Assembly (NCBI RefSeq): GCF_900109195.1
Contig: NZ_FNZG01000001.1
Span: 124,001 to 188,000, forward strand
Reading direction: 5' to 3'
Length of the DNA: 64,000 nt
From: Pseudooceanicola nitratireducens
GTDB taxonomy: Bacteria > Pseudomonadota > Alphaproteobacteria > Rhodobacterales > Rhodobacteraceae
Shown here: piece after piece, positions 59,261 through 64,000 of the stretch
Layout: the number at the start of each line of letters is the position of its first letter
Numbering within the stretch: position 1 is the stretch's first letter
Notes under the pieces: generated by a model
Seen by the model: the letters and a program-made list of their open reading frames with translations, nothing else
The model's database searches: none
What the model was told of the DNA's origin: nothing
Translations under genes and position numbers: made by a program

Positions 59261-59788
59261 ATGGCTGGTACATCCCTTCACCGTCTGCCCCGCAAGATCA
59301 TGGCCACCGTCCTGGCCGCCGCGCTGGCGGTCACCTCGGTCAATGTCGGCACCGCCCAGGCGGGCGACCGCGACGCCGTGCGCATCATCGTCGGGGCCAC
59401 CGCCCTGGCCATCATCGGCAGCGCCCTGGTCGCCGAACAGCGAAAGAAAGACGCCGTGAGCCAGAGCCGCCACCGCCCCTACGATCCGCCGCGCCACACC
59501 AACCAAGGCTACAACAACCGCGGTGAGCCGCGCTATTACACGCCCGGCCATGACAACCGGTACCAGAACCGCCACGACAAGCCGCGCGCGCGCCGCATCT
59601 CGATCCCGCGCAACTGCCTGATGAGCGTGCGCGGAAGCAACGGCTGGACCGAGGGCTACGCCGTCCGCTGCACCCAGAACCAGACCCGGGCCACGCTGCC
59701 TTCGGACTGTGTGCGCCGGAACTTTGCCCAGGGCCCGCGCCTGTTCTATGCGCCGGTCTGCCTGCGCCGGAACGGGTTCGACGCCTGA
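59261..59788 (+). CDS. Hypothetical exported protein, 175 aa
   Basis: It starts MAGTSLHRLPRKIMATVLAA with a signal peptide ending TAQA, then a second hydrophobic stretch (IIVGATALAIIGSALVAEQ) that may anchor it. A basic Arg/Tyr/His/Asn-rich linker follows. The C-terminal part has four cysteines (NCLMS, RCTQN, DCVRR, VCLRR) that could form two disulfides. It resembles small envelope proteins common in Rhodobacteraceae, without a known function. The ATG at 59261 is preceded by TATAGGAACC. Confidence 0.75.
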   Translation: MAGTSLHRLPRKIMATVLAAALAVTSVNVGTAQAGDRDAVRIIVGATALAIIGSALVAEQRKKDAVSQSRHRPYDPPRHTNQGYNNRGEPRYYTPGHDNRYQNRHDKPRARRISIPRNCLMSVRGSNGWTEGYAVRCTQNQTRATLPSDCVRRNFAQGPRLFYAPVCLRRNGFDA

Positions 59789-59853
59789 TCCCTTTGGGTC
59801 CCCCTGGGGACCGCGATCTTTCCTTCCTGCCCGCCGGGCGGTACATCCGGGCC

Positions 59854-60471
59854 ATGACTGGCCCGGATTTTTCCTTTGAACACGACCTGCTCACCCAGGG
59901 TTTCCCCCGCATCGCCGGCGTGGACGAGGTCGGGCGCGGCCCGCTGTGCGGCCCCGTGACCGCCGCCGCCGTGGTGCTGGACCCCGCCCGCATCCCCGCC
60001 GGGCTGAACGATTCAAAGAAGCTGACCGAGAAGAAGCGCCAGGCCTTGCTGGACGAACTGCGCGACTGTGCCGAAATCTCGGTCGCCCATGCCAGCCCGG
60101 CCGAGATCGACGAACACAACATCCTGCGCGCCTCTCATCTTGCGATGGAACGCGCGGTGGCCGGGTTGCGCCATCCGCCCGACCACTGCCTGATCGACGG
60201 CAACATGATCCCCCGCGGGCTGACGATCCCGGCCACCACCGTGGTCAAGGGGGACGCCCGCAGCGTGTCGATCGCCGCCGCCTCGATCGCGGCCAAGATC
60301 GCCCGTGACGCGATCATGAGGGATTTGGCGCAACACTTTCCCGGCTATGGATGGGAAACAAACCAGGGTTATCCATCAAAAAGCCACATTTCGGCGCTTC
60401 AAGCCCTTGGTGTGACCCCACACCATAGGAAGTCCTTCAAGCCGGTCTACAATATCTTGTGTAAACCCTGA
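59854..60471 (+). CDS. rnhB: Ribonuclease HII
   Basis: The 205-residue RNase HII has the catalytic D-E-D-D set. The GVDEVGRGPLCGPV motif gives the Asp-Glu pair, the third acid lies in LIDGNMIP, and ASIAAKIARDAIM holds the fourth. It removes ribonucleotides misincorporated in DNA. The start at 59854 fits the family; upstream in-frame codons are GC-rich and not family-like. It precedes ccrM, a gene order also seen in other alphaproteobacteria. Confidence 0.95.
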   Translation: MTGPDFSFEHDLLTQGFPRIAGVDEVGRGPLCGPVTAAAVVLDPARIPAGLNDSKKLTEKKRQALLDELRDCAEISVAHASPAEIDEHNILRASHLAMERAVAGLRHPPDHCLIDGNMIPRGLTIPATTVVKGDARSVSIAAASIAAKIARDAIMRDLAQHFPGYGWETNQGYPSKSHISALQALGVTPHHRKSFKPVYNILCKP

Positions 60472-60484
60472 TTAGTAACCTCTT

Positions 60485-61673
<1,189 letters not shown>

Positions 61674-61751
61674 GCGCCGCGGCCTAGACCCACATACATC
61701 GCATAAAGTTTGCCGACCACGCCGACTGCCGTCAGGCGTGTTCCACCTGAC

Positions 61752-61780
61752 GCCCCGGCCTTCGTGCCGGGGCTATTTTT
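61752..61780 (+). terminator. Terminator downstream of ccrM
   Basis: GCCCCGGC-loop-GCCGGGGC is followed by TATTTTTG, a Rho-independent terminator about 80 bp after the ccrM stop. Confidence 0.85.
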
Positions 61781-61870
61781 GTCCGGCCACACCATCCTGT
61801 CGGTCCGAAAATTGATCCAAATAAAGAATCATGAGACCATCCCGATATTCTTTTGTGTTTGGGTGGTATC

Positions 61871-62518
61871 ATGACAAGACTTTCAATCCTGCTGGCAACG
61901 GCCGCGACCTTGGGTTTCTCGGCTCCGCTGTCCGCGGCAACGACCTATCTTAACATCGACAACATCAGCGTGGCCGTCGGATCAGGGACGGGCACGGGCA
62001 CTTTCAACAACACCTTCGACAACGGGCAGACGATCGACAAGGTGATCGACGCCCCCACGGCCACAGCCCAGGAATTCCACGACCAGACAACGCATATCTG
62101 GTTCACCGGCAGTGCGCCGAACCAGGGGCTTGAGCTGATTTTCACCTTCGGCGTGTCCTACGACATCACGACGCTGCATTTCTGGAACTACACTGGTGAG
62201 GGCTACGACGTCGACAACGTCGAATTCACCTTCTTCAACTCGCTCGGGGCCTCGATCGGGTCGACCTCGATCCAGCCGGCACTTGGATCTTCTGGCGGGA
62301 TCACGGCACAGAATATTGCGCTGCAATCCCCGTTGAACACGCGCAGCGTGCGGGCCTATCTGACCGGGTCGAACGGGCAAATCGACTTCCAGAACATCGG
62401 TTTCACCGCCAATGTCTCGGACCCCACGCTTGATCCAGCGCCACAGGTTCCGCTGCCGGCGGGGGGGCTTCTTCTGCTGTCGGGCCTTTGGGCCGTGGCC
62501 TTGCGCCGCCGCCGCTAG
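61871..62518 (+). CDS. VPLPA-CTERM sorting-domain exported protein
   Basis: The 215-residue protein has a signal peptide (MTRLSILLATAATLGFSAPLSA) and a beta-rich secreted body with repeated Thr/Asn/Gly. The C-terminal tripartite sorting signal is VPLPAGG, then a hydrophobic helix, then RRRR. VPLPA-CTERM proteins are processed by a dedicated exosortase (type D) and usually belong to exopolysaccharide or surface systems. No exosortase gene is in the window. It is a single-gene unit, with a hairpin terminator after it. Confidence 0.88.
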   Translation: MTRLSILLATAATLGFSAPLSAATTYLNIDNISVAVGSGTGTGTFNNTFDNGQTIDKVIDAPTATAQEFHDQTTHIWFTGSAPNQGLELIFTFGVSYDITTLHFWNYTGEGYDVDNVEFTFFNSLGASIGSTSIQPALGSSGGITAQNIALQSPLNTRSVRAYLTGSNGQIDFQNIGFTANVSDPTLDPAPQVPLPAGGLLLLSGLWAVALRRRR

Positions 62519-62536
62519 GGCCCGCGCTACATCAAA

Positions 62537-62570
62537 AAACAAACGCCCGGTCCCAGGATCGGGCGTTTGT
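62537..62570. terminator. Bidirectional terminator between the VPLPA-CTERM and AlkB-like genes
   Basis: ACAAACGCCCG (62539-62549) pairs with CGGGCGTTTGT (62560-62570), with A- and T-rich flanks. It lies between converging genes. Confidence 0.88.
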
Positions 62571-62581
62571 CGTTGCCGGCC

Positions 62582-63712
62582 TCAGCCCGAATGCGTGCCG
62601 CGCTTGTAGGGGGTCCAATCGGTGATTTCGGGGTAATGCGCGCGCCGCCAGGTGCGGACGCGGGGGTTCATCATCCGCCGCCAGACCGGGGGCACCATCG
62701 CCAGCGCCGTCATCAGCGGATAGCCATAGGGCAGCTGCGGGGCCTGATCCTCGGCATGGTGCTGCAGCAGGGGAAAGCGGCGGTCGGGCTTGTAGTGATG
62801 GTCTGAATGGCGCTGAAGGTTGATCAGGAACCAGTTCGACACCCGATGCGCCGCGTTCCAGGAGTGATGCGGTTTGACATGTTCGAACTTGCCGTTGCCC
62901 AGGTACTTCCGCGTCAGCCCATAGTGTTCGATGTAATTCGTCAGCTCGAGCATCCAGATCGCAAAGAAGGCCTGCGCCAGGAACAGCCCGATCCCGTACC
63001 ACCCGCCGACGATCCCCGCCATGGCCAGCATCCCGGCCTGAAGCGCGGCATAGCGCCAGAAGGGGTTGCGCCGGTCCAAGGCCCCCGCGCCGCGCCGGGC
63101 CAGCAGCGCCACCTCGGCCCGCCAGGCGGATCCGGGGCATTGCACCAGAACCCGGGGGAAATAGCGCAAGAAGCTTTCGTTGTAGCGCGCGGTCACCGCA
63201 TCCTTGGGCGTGCCCACATGGATGTGATGCACCAGAAGATGCTCGGACCGGAAATGCGAATACAGCACCATCGACAGCAGGATGTCGGCCAACCAGCGTT
63301 CGGTCCGGTTGCGCTGGTGCATCAGCTCGTGCGCATAGACGATGCCCGCCGCGCCGGTCATGATCCCGACCCCATAAAGAAGCACCACCAGCTCGGCCCA
63401 GCCCAGGTGACGCTGTGCGGCGACCGTGCCGATGATCCAGAACAGCAGCACGAATTGCACCGGCACCCAGACCGTCGTAATGGCGCGATACCAGAACAGG
63501 TCGGCCTCGGCCGTGGTGGGGTCGGCGTTGTCTTCGTTCAGCCCGGCGATCCGGTCGAGGACCGAGACCAGCACTAGCCCATAGGCTGGCAGCGCCAGCA
63601 GCCACAGCCCGCCCCAAAGCGTGCCCAGCACCGCCAGCGGCACGTTCACCAGCGTCATCCAGAAGGGCAGGGCGCTGCGCCAGTCCGTCAGGGGTCTTGG
63701 GGGTCGGGGCAT
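62582..63712 (-). CDS. AlkB-family membrane alkane/fatty-acid monooxygenase
   Basis: The 376-residue protein has about six membrane helices and the full histidine clusters of the AlkB/desaturase superfamily: HELMHQRN, EHLLVHHIHVG, LQRHSDHHYKP and NYIEHYGLTR. These bind the diiron centre. AlkB enzymes hydroxylate terminal carbons of alkanes, with rubredoxin as electron donor. No rubredoxin or rubredoxin reductase gene is adjacent. The ATG at 63712 is used; a TTG at 63745 overlapping the mutY stop (TTGA) is the alternative, and a weak AGGAAAG lies between them. Confidence 0.92.
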   Translation of the reverse strand: MPRPPRPLTDWRSALPFWMTLVNVPLAVLGTLWGGLWLLALPAYGLVLVSVLDRIAGLNEDNADPTTAEADLFWYRAITTVWVPVQFVLLFWIIGTVAAQRHLGWAELVVLLYGVGIMTGAAGIVYAHELMHQRNRTERWLADILLSMVLYSHFRSEHLLVHHIHVGTPKDAVTARYNESFLRYFPRVLVQCPGSAWRAEVALLARRGAGALDRRNPFWRYAALQAGMLAMAGIVGGWYGIGLFLAQAFFAIWMLELTNYIEHYGLTRKYLGNGKFEHVKPHHSWNAAHRVSNWFLINLQRHSDHHYKPDRRFPLLQHHAEDQAPQLPYGYPLMTALAMVPPVWRRMMNPRVRTWRRAHYPEITDWTPYKRGTHSG

Positions 63713-63741
63713 CGGGGGGTCCGCTTTCCTGGGGTCTCGCG

Positions 63742-64000
63742 TCAACTGTCGAACGCCGTGCGCCCCAGGTCAAACGCCTTTCGCATCACCGTCGGCAGAT
63801 CCGAGGGGCGGAAATCCTGCGCGGGAACCAGACGCAGGGCGCTGTCCCCGGGGATCTGTCCCGGGTCGATCACCGCCACCTGCACCGCCAGCCGCAGGTG
63901 GAAATGCGTGAAGGTGTGGCGCGCCTCGGCCCCGGTGTCGCGCCAGTTGGCGGGCAGGGGGGGCGCATGGTCCTGGGAGGCCTCGGCCCAAGCCGTGCCG
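63742..64000 (-). CDS. mutY: A/G-specific adenine glycosylase MutY, C-terminal part (runs off the window)
   Basis: The minus-strand frame ending at 63742 reads WRDTGAEARHTFTHFHLRLA near its visible start and LPTVMRKAFDLGRTAFDS at its end. This is the MutT-like C-terminal 8-oxoG-recognition domain of MutY, with the F-T-H-F-H motif. The glycosylase domain lies outside the window. The stop codon overlaps a possible TTG start of the AlkB-like gene. MutY removes adenine mispaired with 8-oxoguanine. Confidence 0.88.
   Translation of the reverse strand, partial: GTAWAEASQDHAPPLPANWRDTGAEARHTFTHFHLRLAVQVAVIDPGQIPGDSALRLVPAQDFRPSDLPTVMRKAFDLGRTAFDS

Overview
The window is a chromosomal stretch of a GC-rich alphaproteobacterium, most likely a member of the Rhodobacteraceae (Roseobacter/Rhodobacter group). 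This rests on the following: adjacent rnhB and ccrM with three GANTC sites upstream of ccrM; a complete petABC (fbcFBC) cytochrome bc1 operon; DAP/lysine synthesis by the succinylase route (dapE, dapD, dapF all present); a VPLPA-CTERM exported protein; a TAXI-type TRAP transporter with fused permease; and the short intergenic repeats ending GCCAGAAATACTC that are familiar from this family. No phage, IS element or CRISPR array was found.

Layout. 0-6.8 kb is mainly housekeeping: the 5' part of rnr, a DUF2064 transferase carrying an in-frame palindromic insertion, dapE, a rhodanese/Crp-Fnr/DUF2892 module, a TRIC-type channel, dapD and a LOG-family protein. 6.8-8.8 kb is a small electrophile/quinone stress locus (glutathione transferase and MdaB-like quinone reductase, divergent from an HxlR regulator). 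8.8-13.3 kb is an AT-richer accessory island with no recognisable housekeeping gene. Three of its proteins carry a HEPN-like R-x4-H motif, and short imperfect direct repeats bound it. 13.4-29 kb holds an aminotransferase, an OmpA lipoprotein, an Ada-like repair protein, nth, a PfkB kinase, amn, an HU protein, transporters, a CcdA/thioredoxin pair, aroC, and a TPP-riboswitch-controlled thiBPQ operon.

29-41.4 kb is a large catabolic locus around an IclR regulator. On the minus strand lie an enoyl-CoA hydratase/isomerase, a TAXI-TRAP binding protein, its fused permease and an acyl-CoA dehydrogenase. On the plus strand lie an NDP-forming acyl-CoA synthetase, two hotdog/MaoC subunits, a cysteine-less SCP2-type thiolase homologue, a DUF35 zinc-ribbon/OB protein, an SDR and a citryl-CoA-lyase-like protein. 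Together they read as uptake, CoA activation, dehydrogenation, hydration and C-C cleavage of an unidentified carboxylic acid. The MaoC/MaoC/thiolase-like/DUF35 set has the same parts as the ChsH1-ChsH2-Ltp2 hydratase-retroaldolase of steroid side-chain degradation, but no steroid ring gene is seen. This is the best candidate here for an undescribed pathway.

41.5-49.2 kb has petABC, an outer-membrane barrel protein, a glutathione transferase, a PaiB-like protein, mtaB-dapF and a tRNA-Lys. 49.4-57 kb is a nucleobase locus: a CodA-like deaminase followed by a BMP-type nucleoside ABC transporter with an amidase inserted between the binding protein and the ATPase. 57-64 kb has an orphan LuxR regulator, a membrane-anchored winged-helix protein paired with a small secreted protein, rnhB-ccrM, the VPLPA-CTERM protein, an AlkB-family monooxygenase and the 3' end of mutY.

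All calls come from reading sequence and motifs only. No database search was possible, so family names for unfamiliar proteins are inferences.
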